Shown here piece by piece: positions 14,085-21,500 of a DNA stretch of 26,167 nucleotides (position 1 is the first letter of the stretch; the number at the start of each line of letters is the position of its first letter). The stretch spans positions 1-26,167 of the forward strand of contig CALCUD010000130.1 of NCBI GenBank assembly GCA_937906775.1. Reading direction: 5' to 3'. The notes below the pieces were generated by a model that did no database searches, was not told the origin of the DNA, and saw only the letters and a program-made list of their open reading frames with translations. Source of the DNA: an uncultured Clostridia bacterium (GTDB taxonomy: Bacteria; Bacillota; Clostridia; Christensenellales; Aristaeellaceae). A program made the translations under genes and the position numbers.

Positions 14085-14989
14085 TACTGATCACCTTCGC
14101 TGGGGGTTTGCCAGCGCGCCTGTTCCAACGCCAGATCCCGGTGCGTCACGGACACAGGAAGATTCTGCTCCCGCAGGAACCTGCCGATCGTCTCCGCGAT
14201 AGCTACGCTGCGATGCGCGCCGCCGGTGCATCCGACTGCGATCACCAGATGATGCTTTCCCTCCTTCTGATAATTCGGGATCAGGAAGGAAAGCATCTCC
14301 TTCCACTTTTGTATGAATTCTTTTGTCACTTCATGATCCATCACATAAGAACGGACGTCCTCATCAAGACCGCTGTGCCGGCACAGGCTTTCGATATAGA
14401 AAGGATTCGGCAGAAAGCGTACGTCAAGCACCAGATCCGCCTGCCGCGGCAGCCCGCGTTTGAAGCCGAAACTCATCACCTCCGCACGCATGAGCGGCGT
14501 GTCCTGCTCCAGTTCTTTCAGGCCCTTGTCGAGAAATTTTCGGAAGGCGGACGCCCTCAGATTCGTCGTATCGATCACAAAATCAGCGACTTCGCGCAAA
14601 GGCTGCAGGCGATTCCGTTCCTCATTGATCGCCTCCATCAGCGTCAATCCTTCCGCGCACAGCGGATGATCCCTGCGGGATTCCTTGTAGCGGTCCAGGA
14701 GCGTATCGTCGCTGGCCTCCATAAAAATCGTTTCAATATGGTATCCGCGGTTGTGCAGCTCTGTGATCAGACCGGCCACGGCGTGCGCGTCAAAGAATTC
14801 GCCGCTCCGCACGTCTGTGGCGATCGTCACAAACTGCTGTTTCACAGGGGTGGTTTCAAACATTTCGATCAGCCGGGGCAGCATCGCCGGCGGAATGTTG
14901 TCCATACAGAAACCGCCCCGGTCCTCCAGATAACGGACGCACGCGGTCTTTCCGGCGCCGCTCTGTCCGGTCACAACAACATATTTCAC
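14084..14989 (-). CDS. rapZ: RNase adapter protein RapZ / YvcJ-type nucleotide-binding protein
   Basis: In E. coli RapZ controls GlmZ decay and so glucosamine-6-phosphate synthase; the Bacillus relative YvcJ is a GTP- and ATP-hydrolysing protein. The 301-residue product has the P-loop GQSGAGKT (8-15), the CMDNIPPAML block (28-37), DVRFLPNPFYI in the C-terminal domain, and GCTGGAHRSVAIAE near the end, which is the family's nucleotide-sensing segment. The open frame extends to 15190 but overlaps murB. The GTG at 14989 has GGGGGAG just upstream and starts at the usual family N-terminus (MKYVVVTGQSGAGKT), so I chose it. It lies 17 bases after the murB stop, and its own TAA overlaps the whiA start. 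Both genes fit a wall-precursor context. Confidence 0.95.
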   Translation of the reverse strand: MKYVVVTGQSGAGKTACVRYLEDRGGFCMDNIPPAMLPRLIEMFETTPVKQQFVTIATDVRSGEFFDAHAVAGLITELHNRGYHIETIFMEASDDTLLDRYKESRRDHPLCAEGLTLMEAINEERNRLQPLREVADFVIDTTNLRASAFRKFLDKGLKELEQDTPLMRAEVMSFGFKRGLPRQADLVLDVRFLPNPFYIESLCRHSGLDEDVRSYVMDHEVTKEFIQKWKEMLSFLIPNYQKEGKHHLVIAVGCTGGAHRSVAIAETIGRFLREQNLPVSVTHRDLALEQARWQTPSEGDQ

Positions 14990-15006
14990 GGTATTCTCCC
15001 CCTTTT

Positions 15007-15882
15007 TTACGCTTCGCCGAGGATCCTGATCTCCGGTTCCATCTGTACGCCGGTCCGTTCTTCCACGATCCGCCGGACCGTCCGGATCAGTTCCAGATAA
15101 TCTGCCGAGCTGCTTCCGGTGTTGACCAGGAATCCCGCGTGTTTTTCGCTCACATACGCGTCCCCGATCCGGTATCCTTTCAATCCGCACTGATCGATCA
15201 GCGCGGCCGCAAAATACCCGTCGGGACGCTTGAAGGTGCTTCCCGCGCTGGGGACATCCAGCGGTTGTTTTTCCGCCCGGCGGGCGTTGAGTTCAGCCAT
15301 CTTCGCGCGGATCGTTCCCGGATCCCCCGCCTCCAGGCTGAGAACAGCTTCCGTTACTGTCAGTCCGCGCTCCTTCACAATGGAATAACGGTAACCAAAT
15401 GCCATTTCTTCCCCGGTCAGGGAAACGGTCTCCCCGTCAGACGTCAGCGCCGTCACTTTGGAAACGACCTTTGCCATTTCGCCGTCATAGGCGCCGGCAT
15501 TCATTGCGATGCCGCCGCCGACTGTACCGGGGATACCGGAGGCAAACTCCATCCCCGTCAGTCCTGCGTCTGCCGCAGCCGCAGCAGCGGCGCCCATCAT
15601 CGCGCCCGCCTGTACGCGCAGCCGGTTCCCTTCCCGGGTGATTTCCTTCATATTCTTTCCGATCCGGATCACGAGTCCCCGGATTCCGCCGTCCGTCACA
15701 AGGAGATTGCTCCCGTGGCCGATGACAGTTACGGGGATCCCGGCCGTCCGGGCCTCACTCATCATTTCGCAGATCTCCTCCGCGGATCGCGGAAAGGCCA
15801 GCCAATCTGCCGGACCCCCGAGCTTCAGCGTCGTATATCCGCTCATCCGCGCGTCGCGAACCGTTTCGAATCTTTCAAACAC
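15007..15882 (-). CDS. murB: UDP-N-acetylenolpyruvoylglucosamine reductase MurB
   Basis: MurB reduces UDP-GlcNAc-enolpyruvate to UDP-MurNAc with NADPH and FAD, the second committed step of peptidoglycan synthesis in the cytosol. The 291-residue product shows the FAD domain (YTTLKLGGPADWLAFP at 16-31, GHGSNLLVTDGGIRG, GIPGTVGGGIAMNAGAYDGE) and the C-terminal substrate domain (YRYS, then SAGSTFKRPDGYFAAALIDQCGLKG, with the catalytic Ser). The layout is that of type II MurB. The frame reaches a TTG at 15915 without a ribosome site. AAGGAG at 15894-15899 serves the GTG at 15882 with an 11-base spacer and gives the expected N-terminus. It is the first gene of the operon murB-rapZ-whiA and onward, behind the promoter at 15924-15952. 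Confidence 0.95.
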   Translation of the reverse strand: MFERFETVRDARMSGYTTLKLGGPADWLAFPRSAEEICEMMSEARTAGIPVTVIGHGSNLLVTDGGIRGLVIRIGKNMKEITREGNRLRVQAGAMMGAAAAAAADAGLTGMEFASGIPGTVGGGIAMNAGAYDGEMAKVVSKVTALTSDGETVSLTGEEMAFGYRYSIVKERGLTVTEAVLSLEAGDPGTIRAKMAELNARRAEKQPLDVPSAGSTFKRPDGYFAAALIDQCGLKGYRIGDAYVSEKHAGFLVNTGSSSADYLELIRTVRRIVEERTGVQMEPEIRILGEA

Positions 15883-15923
15883 GATCGTTTTCTCTCCTTT
15901 TGAACCGGTCGTCAATAACAGAT

Positions 15924-15952
15924 ATTATACAACACTCCAGCCGGAGTGTCTA
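15924..15952 (-). promoter_or_regulatory. Promoter of the murB-rapZ-whiA operon
   Basis: On the minus strand TAGACA (15947-15952, five of six) and TATAAT (15924-15929, perfect) stand 17 bases apart. The spacer contains a long palindrome, listed separately. Confidence 0.85.
15932..15949. promoter_or_regulatory. Palindrome in the murB promoter spacer, probable operator
   Basis: ACACTCC, four bases, GGAGTGT is a perfect inverted repeat that occupies nearly the whole spacer between the -35 and -10 boxes and touches the -35 box. That is the classical position for a repressor, or for a MerR-like activator. The regulator is unknown. The sequence does not match the GntR-type TTGTATACAA site found 80 bases away. 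Confidence 0.6.
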
Positions 15953-15995
15953 TTTCTTTCATGAACGCAGCGTGAATTTGTAAACCGGACCTTTC

Positions 15996-16024
15996 TTGAC
16001 ACTTATGTATTTTTGCTGTATATT
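15996..16024 (+). promoter_or_regulatory. Promoter of the GntR regulator gene
   Basis: TTGACA (15996-16001, perfect) is followed after 17 bases by TATATT (16019-16024, five of six). The start codon lies about 50 bases further on. It is divergent from the murB promoter, with the two -35 boxes 43 bases apart. Confidence 0.88.
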
Positions 16025-16034
16025 TGTATACAAA
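16023..16034 (+). promoter_or_regulatory. Probable GntR/FadR-type autoregulatory operator
   Basis: TTTGTATACAAA is a perfect 12-bp palindrome that starts in the -10 box and covers the expected transcription start. It fits the FadR-subfamily pattern of a GT half site facing an AC half site. The gene just downstream encodes such a regulator, so binding of its own product here is the simplest reading. Confidence 0.7.
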
Positions 16035-16075
16035 GTGCATTAAAAATGCCTTTTGATTTTGAGGAGGTTGCGCAC

Positions 16076-16762
16076 ATGTCTCTGACCTTTCAGCCGATGA
16101 TGGAGAGCCGGCCCATCCGTGAAATAGCCTACGATGTCCTGAAAAAAGCGATCATTACCGGCGAGATCCCGGCCGGGGAGCGTATTGTCGAAACCGATTA
16201 CGCCGACCGTCTCCACATCTCCCGCACTCCTTTGCGCGAAGCCTTGCGCAAACTGGAACGCGACGGGCTGGTCGAATATGTCATGCGCCGCGGCGTTGTT
16301 GTCCGCGCCTTCACGATCGAGGATGTCGAACAGATCTATACGATTCGCAACGCTCTGGAAATGCTGACGCTTCCCGCCATCATCCGGAATGCGACGGATG
16401 AGGATATCGCCTCCCTCCGGGCTGAATTGGCCGTCATGGACAAGCTTCAGGAAAAAGACGATGTCGAAGCCCTTTCTCCCCTCGCCCGTGATTTCCATAC
16501 GCATCTGACTTCCATTTCCGGGCAGAAGCGTATTCTCCGCGTGATTGAAGGCCAGGACGAATACATCCGCCGTTTCTCCGCCATGTCCATCCGTCAGGAA
16601 AATCGCCGCGCCACCGCTCATGAAGAGCACCACCGTCTGGTCGACTATGTCGAAGAAAAGGATCTGGATGCGTTCCGCGCCCTGACTGAAAAACATATCG
16701 AACGCAGTAAGGACAATTGCCTGGCCGCCCTCGCGGCTCAGAAACAGAACCGCGATCTGTAA
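16076..16762 (+). CDS. GntR family transcriptional regulator, FadR/FCD type
   Basis: The 228-residue protein has an N-terminal winged helix-turn-helix (about 12-80), with the recognition segment SRTPLREALRKLERDGLV (49-66), and a C-terminal all-helical FCD domain (about 85-215). The FCD residues that usually hold a metal and the ligand are visible: D139 and H143 in ARDFHTHL, H185/H186 in EEHHRL, and H207 in TEKHIERS. Members of this group sense carboxylic acids such as sugar acids, lactate or dicarboxylates. No catabolic genes flank it, so its target pathway is not evident. GAGGAGG stands 8 nt before the ATG at 16076, although the frame opens earlier, at 16013. It is probably autoregulated through the site at 16023-16034. 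Confidence 0.93.
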   Translation: MSLTFQPMMESRPIREIAYDVLKKAIITGEIPAGERIVETDYADRLHISRTPLREALRKLERDGLVEYVMRRGVVVRAFTIEDVEQIYTIRNALEMLTLPAIIRNATDEDIASLRAELAVMDKLQEKDDVEALSPLARDFHTHLTSISGQKRILRVIEGQDEYIRRFSAMSIRQENRRATAHEEHHRLVDYVEEKDLDAFRALTEKHIERSKDNCLAALAAQKQNRDL

Positions 16763-16773
16763 GAAAAATAGCC

Positions 16774-16802
16774 TTGCAATTTGATTTGTCTTGTGATATC
16801 AT
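16774..16802 (+). promoter_or_regulatory. Possible promoter of secG
   Basis: TTGCAA (16774-16779, four of six) and TATCAT (16797-16802, five of six) are 17 bases apart, in the 72-base gap between the GntR gene and secG. secG may therefore be transcribed on its own as well as by readthrough. Confidence 0.6.
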
Positions 16803-16834
16803 ATCAAGGCTGATTCATGAGGAGGTTTGATGTT

Positions 16835-17062
16835 ATGTCTATCGTTATTTCCATCGCGTTGATTATTGTTTCGCTGTTCATGATTGTGACCGTTCTTCTC
16901 CAGTCTTCCGAAGCCAGCGGGATCGGTGCCGTTTCCGGCCAGATGGACAGCTATTTTTCCAAGTCCAAAGCCAAGACCTTCGAAGCGAAGCTTGCGCTGG
17001 GCACCAAGATCGCGGCCGCGGTGTTCGTTGTGCTGAGTCTGATTATGCTGTTTGTGCAGTAA
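16835..17062 (+). CDS. secG: Preprotein translocase subunit SecG
   Basis: SecG is the small non-essential subunit of the SecYEG channel that helps SecA-driven export. The 75-residue product has the family's form: a first membrane helix (about 3-25), the conserved loop with VLLQSSEASGIGAVSG (about 20-35) and FSKSKAKTFEAKL (about 41-53), and a second helix to the end. GAGGAGG at 16819-16825 lies 9 nt before the ATG at 16835; the frame opens six codons earlier, but that codon overlaps the site. A strong terminator follows, so the rnr-smpB genes that often follow secG in Bacillota are not here. Confidence 0.93.
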   Translation: MSIVISIALIIVSLFMIVTVLLQSSEASGIGAVSGQMDSYFSKSKAKTFEAKLALGTKIAAAVFVVLSLIMLFVQ

Positions 17063-17083
17063 TTGTCAAAATGTTTGATGGAT

Positions 17084-17115
17084 AAACCCCGGGCATAAGC
17101 CCGGGGTTTATTTTT
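17084..17115 (+). terminator. Strong terminator after secG
   Basis: An 11-bp perfect stem AAACCCCGGGC/GCCCGGGGTTT with an ATAA loop (17084-17109) is followed by ATTTTT. Read on the other strand it has only a short T-run, but it may still help to end the converging transcript that stops at 17137. Confidence 0.95.
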
Positions 17116-17136
17116 GATTCACATTTTCCGCAGCGG

Positions 17137-17382
17137 TCAGTCCTCAATCCCGTTGATCTTGAACCGAAGGAATCTGGCTTCGATCCCTTTCTCCTTCGCC
17201 ATCGCGTACATTCTCTCCATCAGCCGCGCTTTGGCGACGCGTTCCGTCATCTCGTCCGCGGTAACGGATACTTTCAGATCCGGATAATCCGGATGCAGGC
17301 AATAGATCATGTATTCTGCGGGTTCTTTTGTCTTGTCCGCGTGCCACTGAACCCGGACCAGGTCCTTTTCCTCCACCCTCAT
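17137..17382 (-). CDS. Small conserved-looking protein of unknown function
   Basis: I do not recognise this 81-residue cytosolic protein. It appears real because GGAGG lies 7 nt before its ATG and the ATG overlaps the TGA of the alanyl-tRNA editing gene (ATGA), so the two are coupled. It starts with a strand-rich part (LVRVQWHADKTKEPAEYMIY, about 8-27) that ends in a possible CLHPDYPDL loop, and finishes with a helix rich in Arg, Lys and Glu (about 43-65) and an IEARFLRFKINGIED end. The frame is open to 17427, but that stretch lies inside the upstream gene without its own site. Confidence 0.72.
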   Translation of the reverse strand: MRVEEKDLVRVQWHADKTKEPAEYMIYCLHPDYPDLKVSVTADEMTERVAKARLMERMYAMAKEKGIEARFLRFKINGIED

Positions 17383-18572
17383 CGGATTCCCTCCGTCTTC
17401 AGGATCTTCCGCGCCACATTTGCGCATTCCGGAATGCCGGCGCCGGACGCCAGTTCCGGTCTTCCTCCTCCGCGGCCGACGCGTCGGATCAACTCCGCCA
17501 TGTCGATCGGAACGTTCCCGCTCCGTGCAAAGGTCAGACGCTCCCCCTGGCAGAGCAGAAGTGCCTTCCCTTTCTCACTGATATAAGCGCTTACAGCTTC
17601 GCTCGCAGCCTTGCTGTTCCCGTCCTCCAGGATCACAACTGCCAGATCCGTTCCGGGCAGATCGCCCGGAATCTCCTTTTCCCGGATAACTCGCAGGATT
17701 TCTTCGCTCTCAAGCCGGGTCAGATTCCGTTCCGCTTCCGCAAGACGCGCCTTCAGATCGTTGGCGCAGCCGGCGATCCTGTCCGGAGGGCAGGACAGAA
17801 CATGGCTTCCCTTCGCTGCCCAGGTCATATAGTCCCGGAACAGCCTGCACGCGCGTCCTCCGCAAACAAAGGTCAGCCGCAGCTTGCCCCGTGCCGGAGC
17901 CGCGTCAAGAATGCGGATCAGTCCGATCCTCCCGGTCGAAGACGGGTGCGTCCCGCCGCAGGCAACCATTTCAAAATCCCCCATCGCCACGATCCGGACA
18001 TGCTCCGTCACTGTGGGCGGCTTTCTCAGGGGAAGTTTTTCCAGTTCCTCTTTTTCGGGAAACCAGCAGCGGATCGGCGCGTCCTGACGGATACGGGCAT
18101 TTACCATATCCTCCAGCAGGATAATCTCCTCTGCTGTCAGACGGGTCCTTCCCTCCGGCATCGTCACATCGATGGTGCTGTCGCCGGCTCCCAGATGCAG
18201 GCCGATCGTCGTCCCCCGGAAGAGCTCCCATACGGCGCCGGCCAGCATATGCTCTCCGGCGTGCTGTTCCATATGATCTGTCCGCCGCTCCCCGTCGATT
18301 TCTCCGTGGACCTCTGTACCCGCCGGGATCTCCCGGTTTGTGATATGGAGGACCTCTCCGCCTTTTTCACAGGTCACATCTGTCACCCTGGCAGTTGTGT
18401 TGCCGAAGGACAGCGTTCCTGTGTCGAAAGGCTGCCCGCCGGATGTCGGATAGAACGCGGAGCGGTCCAGCGTCACTGTCCAGCTTCCCTTCGGGGTTCC
18501 GGGCGTGCAGGATGTCACCTTCGCGTCAAAAGTCCACAGATAGGGATCATCGTAATACAGGCGTTCCGTCAT
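17379..18572 (-). CDS. Alanyl-tRNA editing protein, long AlaX type with DHHA1 domain
   Basis: AlaX proteins hydrolyse Ser (and Gly) wrongly attached to tRNA-Ala, acting in trans to AlaRS. The 397-residue product has the N-terminal beta domain (FYPTSGGQPFDTG, 40-52), the zinc-binding editing site made of HxxxH (H104 and H108 in QHAGEH) and CxxxH (C205 and H209 in CGGTH), a helical linker with coiled-coil character (about 262-300), and a C-terminal DHHA1 domain ending in GRGGGRPELASGAG (366-379). The aminoacylation domain of AlaRS is absent, which is why it is AlaX and not AlaRS. It starts 3 bases after the fumC stop, with GGAGGAG a little further upstream than ideal, and its end overlaps the small gene at 17137-17382. 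Confidence 0.94.
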   Translation of the reverse strand: MTERLYYDDPYLWTFDAKVTSCTPGTPKGSWTVTLDRSAFYPTSGGQPFDTGTLSFGNTTARVTDVTCEKGGEVLHITNREIPAGTEVHGEIDGERRTDHMEQHAGEHMLAGAVWELFRGTTIGLHLGAGDSTIDVTMPEGRTRLTAEEIILLEDMVNARIRQDAPIRCWFPEKEELEKLPLRKPPTVTEHVRIVAMGDFEMVACGGTHPSSTGRIGLIRILDAAPARGKLRLTFVCGGRACRLFRDYMTWAAKGSHVLSCPPDRIAGCANDLKARLAEAERNLTRLESEEILRVIREKEIPGDLPGTDLAVVILEDGNSKAASEAVSAYISEKGKALLLCQGERLTFARSGNVPIDMAELIRRVGRGGGRPELASGAGIPECANVARKILKTEGIR

Positions 18573-18575
18573 TCG

Positions 18576-19952
18576 TTATACCATCTCCTCCGGGCGGCAG
18601 AACCGTTCAAATTCATTTTCTGTCAGGAAACCGAGTTTCACGCAGGCTTCTTTCAGCCCGATCTCCTCCCGGAATGCGGTTTGCGCTGTTTTCGCGGCGT
18701 TTTCATAGCCGATCACGGGAGACAGCGCGGTCACCAGCATCAGAGAGCGGTTCAGGTTCTCTTTCATCCGTTCCCGGTTCGCGCGGATGCCGCGGACGCA
18801 TTTTTCCTCAAAAGTCAGGATCGATTCTGTCAGCAGCCGCGCGCTCTGCAGGAAGCTGTAGGCGCATACCGGCATGAATACGTTCAGTTCAAAGTTGCCC
18901 TGACTCGCAGCGATCCCGACCGTCACATCGTTCCCCATCACACGGGCGGCCACCATGGTCACCTGTTCGCACTGCGTGGGATTGACTTTCCCGGGCATAA
19001 TGGAGGATCCCGGCTCGTTTTCGGGGATGCTGATCTCCCCGAGTCCCAGCCGCGGTCCGCTTGCAAGCCAGCGGATATCGTTGGCGATTTTCATCATGTC
19101 GCAAGCCAGCGCTTTCAACGCGCCGTGCGCGAAGACAAGTTCGTCCCTGGATGTCAGCGCGTGAAATTTGTTCCCGGCGGTGCGGAAGGGATATCCCGTC
19201 GCTTCGGCGATTTTTTCCGCAGCCAGACGGTCGAATCCTGCGGGCGCGTTCAGGCCTGTTCCGACAGCCGTTCCGCCAAGCGCAAGTTCCAGCAGGGGCT
19301 GTACTGCGGCTTCGATCATTTCCGTGTCCTTTTCCAGGCTTGACCTCCACCCGGAGATTTCCTGGGAAAAGCGGATCGGCGTTGCGTCCTGCAGATGCGT
19401 CCGTCCGGATTTGATTGCGTCCTCATTTTCTTTTTCAAGGCGCACCAGGGTTTCGATCATCTTCCGGACAGCCGGAAGGACTCCTTCCTCCAGCGCGGTC
19501 ACTGCCGCGATATGCATGGCGGTCGGATAGGTGTCGTTGGAGGACTGGCTCATATTGATATCATCGTTTGGATGCAGCAGCTTTTTGCCGGTCAGGCTGT
19601 TTCCCCGGTTAGCCAGAACCTCGTTCATATTCATATTGCTTTGGGTGCCGGAACCTGTCTGCCAGACGACAAGCGGAAACTCGTCCTTCAGTTTTCCCGA
19701 AAGGACTTCCTCCGCCGCTGCGCGGACGGCCGCCAGCTTCTCGCCGGTCATTTTTTCAGGCTTCAGCTGACGGTTGGTTTCCGCTGCGGAAACCTTCAGC
19801 ACGGCAAATGCGCGGATAATCTCCTCCGGCATGGTTTCTATTCCGACGCCGATCGGAAAATTCCGGCGGCTGCGCTCTGTCTGGGCACCCCACCAGTGTT
19901 CCGCCGGGACGCCGATCTCACCCATGGAATCATGTTCAATCCGTTCCGCCAT
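18576..19952 (-). CDS. fumC: Class II fumarate hydratase
   Basis: This iron-free enzyme interconverts fumarate and malate in the TCA cycle, or in the reductive branch in anaerobes. The 458-residue product matches FumC throughout: VPAEHWWGAQTERSRRNFPIG near the start, TGSGTQSNMN (99-108), HPNDDINMSQSSND (127-140), GRTHLQDATP (183-192) and the superfamily signature GSSIMPGKVNP (315-325) with the catalytic Ser. Aspartate ammonia-lyase is the nearest alternative; the ERSRRNFPIG and HPNDDIN wording favours fumarase. GGAGG lies 9 nt before the ATG. The MATE gene ends 16 bases upstream and the AlaX gene starts 3 bases downstream, so the three form one unit although their functions differ. Confidence 0.93.
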   Translation of the reverse strand: MAERIEHDSMGEIGVPAEHWWGAQTERSRRNFPIGVGIETMPEEIIRAFAVLKVSAAETNRQLKPEKMTGEKLAAVRAAAEEVLSGKLKDEFPLVVWQTGSGTQSNMNMNEVLANRGNSLTGKKLLHPNDDINMSQSSNDTYPTAMHIAAVTALEEGVLPAVRKMIETLVRLEKENEDAIKSGRTHLQDATPIRFSQEISGWRSSLEKDTEMIEAAVQPLLELALGGTAVGTGLNAPAGFDRLAAEKIAEATGYPFRTAGNKFHALTSRDELVFAHGALKALACDMMKIANDIRWLASGPRLGLGEISIPENEPGSSIMPGKVNPTQCEQVTMVAARVMGNDVTVGIAASQGNFELNVFMPVCAYSFLQSARLLTESILTFEEKCVRGIRANRERMKENLNRSLMLVTALSPVIGYENAAKTAQTAFREEIGLKEACVKLGFLTENEFERFCRPEEMV

Positions 19953-19968
19953 CTCCTGTATCCTCCGA

Positions 19969-21363
19969 TCAGAAATCTTCCGGCAGGGCGTCCCGTGGAG
20001 CCTGACTGCTCATCTCTTTTCGAACATTCTTCACTGTTTTGACCATAAAGATGACGCTCAGCAGCAGGGAGAACGCTTCCGCGATGGGGAAACAGAACCA
20101 CACGGATTCCAGCGTCCCGACGAATTTCGCCAGCAGCCACGCCGCGGGAAGCAGCGCGAACATCTGCCGGACGAGCGAGGTAATGACAGAGTGATTCGGA
20201 TTGCCGACAGCCTGAAATACGGAGCCTGCAATAATGCAGAAGCCCGCCAGCGGAAAATGGATCGCGATGGTTCTGAGCGCGACGGTCCCGATACGGATCA
20301 TTTCCTCCGACGCGTTGAAGATGGACAGCAGCGGTCCGGGGATCGTCTCGAACAGGATCGTCCCGATGAGCATGATCCCGACGGCGGCGATCACGGAAAG
20401 CTGTACCGTTTTCCAAAGCCGTTCCGCCTTTTTCGCCCCGTAATTATAGGAAATGATCGGAACCATGCCGTTATTCAGTCCGAACACGGGCATGAAGATA
20501 AAGCTTTGCAGCTTATAGTACACGCCAAATACCGCGGTCGCGGTTTCTGTAAAGGAGATCAGGATCAGGTCCATCAGGAAATTCATCACAGAGCTGATGC
20601 ACTGCATGATAATGGAAGGGATCGCGATCTTGTAGATCTCGCGTACAATGCTGCGTTCCAGTCTCATCTTCCGTAAATCTGTTCTGACCTCCGGAACATT
20701 CTTTTTCACCAGCATCATCGCAAGACCGCCCGCCACAAACTGACCGATCACGGTCGCGACCGCCGCGCCGGAGGTTTCCAGCCTTGGGAACGGCCCGATG
20801 CCGAAGATAAACAAAGGATCCAGAACGATATTGGTCACCGCGCCGCTCAGCTGACAGATCATTGCAAGCTTGCTCCGTCCCGTTGCTGTCAGCATCCGTT
20901 CAAAGGTCGACTGGATAAAAAAGCCGAGAGAAAGGCTCAGACAGATGGTGCAGTAATCCGTGCCGTATTTCTGGATTTCCGGCGCCACGTTCAGCGCTTT
21001 GTAAAACAGACCGCTTCCGGCCAGTCCCAGGATCGCAAAGAAGCCCCAGGTAAGGATACTCAGCAACAATCCGGTATTGGCGACGGTATTCGCCTTTTCA
21101 GGATCCTTTGCGCCCAGATAGCGGCTCAGCAGCGCGTTCGTTCCGACGGCTGTCCCGATGCCGAATCCGATCATCAGCGTCTGCAGGGGAAACGCCAGAC
21201 CGACGGCATTCAGGGCCTGTTCGCTCAGGCGGGAGACAAACAGGCTGTCAACAACATTGTAGAGCGCCTGCACCATCATGGAAACCATCATGGGAATGGA
21301 GGTCGTCGCCAGCAGTTTCCCGACCGGCATCGTCCCCATGACATCGTTTCGGTTCTTTTCCAT
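19969..21363 (-). CDS. MATE family efflux transporter
   Basis: MATE proteins export cationic compounds or metabolites in exchange for Na+ or H+. The 464-residue product has about 12 membrane helices in two related halves. It starts with the typical MMVSMMVQALYNVVDSLFVSRL segment (about 25-46), followed by AVGLAFPLQTLMIGFGIGTAVGTNALLSRYLGA and, in the second half, FGLNNGMVPIISYNYGAKKAER, which mirrors the first. It resembles the NorM/DinF-like group common in Clostridia. The substrate is not readable. The start at 21363 has only AAGGA at about 13 nt, so a somewhat later start is possible. It seems to be the first gene of the MATE-fumC-alaX unit. Confidence 0.92.
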   Translation of the reverse strand: MEKNRNDVMGTMPVGKLLATTSIPMMVSMMVQALYNVVDSLFVSRLSEQALNAVGLAFPLQTLMIGFGIGTAVGTNALLSRYLGAKDPEKANTVANTGLLLSILTWGFFAILGLAGSGLFYKALNVAPEIQKYGTDYCTICLSLSLGFFIQSTFERMLTATGRSKLAMICQLSGAVTNIVLDPLFIFGIGPFPRLETSGAAVATVIGQFVAGGLAMMLVKKNVPEVRTDLRKMRLERSIVREIYKIAIPSIIMQCISSVMNFLMDLILISFTETATAVFGVYYKLQSFIFMPVFGLNNGMVPIISYNYGAKKAERLWKTVQLSVIAAVGIMLIGTILFETIPGPLLSIFNASEEMIRIGTVALRTIAIHFPLAGFCIIAGSVFQAVGNPNHSVITSLVRQMFALLPAAWLLAKFVGTLESVWFCFPIAEAFSLLLSVIFMVKTVKNVRKEMSSQAPRDALPEDF

Positions 21364-21404
21364 CTCAGTTTCACGGTCCTTCCGTATTTATACGTAACAG
21401 GAAT

Positions 21405-21433
21405 ATGATACCTCTTTCCGGCTGTTCCCGCAA
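21405..21433 (-). promoter_or_regulatory. Possible promoter of the MATE-fumC-alaX unit
   Basis: On the minus strand TATCAT (21405-21410, five of six) follows TTGCGG (21428-21433, three of six) at a 17-base distance. It lies just before the plus-strand cca promoter. Confidence 0.45.
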
Positions 21434-21441
21434 GAAAAAGG

Positions 21442-21470
21442 TTGTTTCACATGAACACTTCCTATATAAT
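21442..21470 (+). promoter_or_regulatory. Promoter of cca
   Basis: A perfect TATAAT (21465-21470) follows TTGTTT (21442-21447) at 17 bases; the start codon is 30 bases on. The -10 box sits in the short palindrome CCTAT-ATA-ATAGG, which may be chance. Confidence 0.7.
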
Positions 21471-21500
21471 AGGATGACTCTACACGAAGGAGGTGTCCGT

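Noticed and set aside
16791..16809. A palindrome-like CTTG...CAAG stretch before secG
   Set aside because: Several inner positions do not pair, and the bases are better explained by the -10 box of the secG promoter.
17328..19343. A 671-codon open frame on the plus strand
   Set aside because: It is antisense to the AlaX and fumC genes, has no ribosome site or family motif, and arises from G+C-rich third positions.
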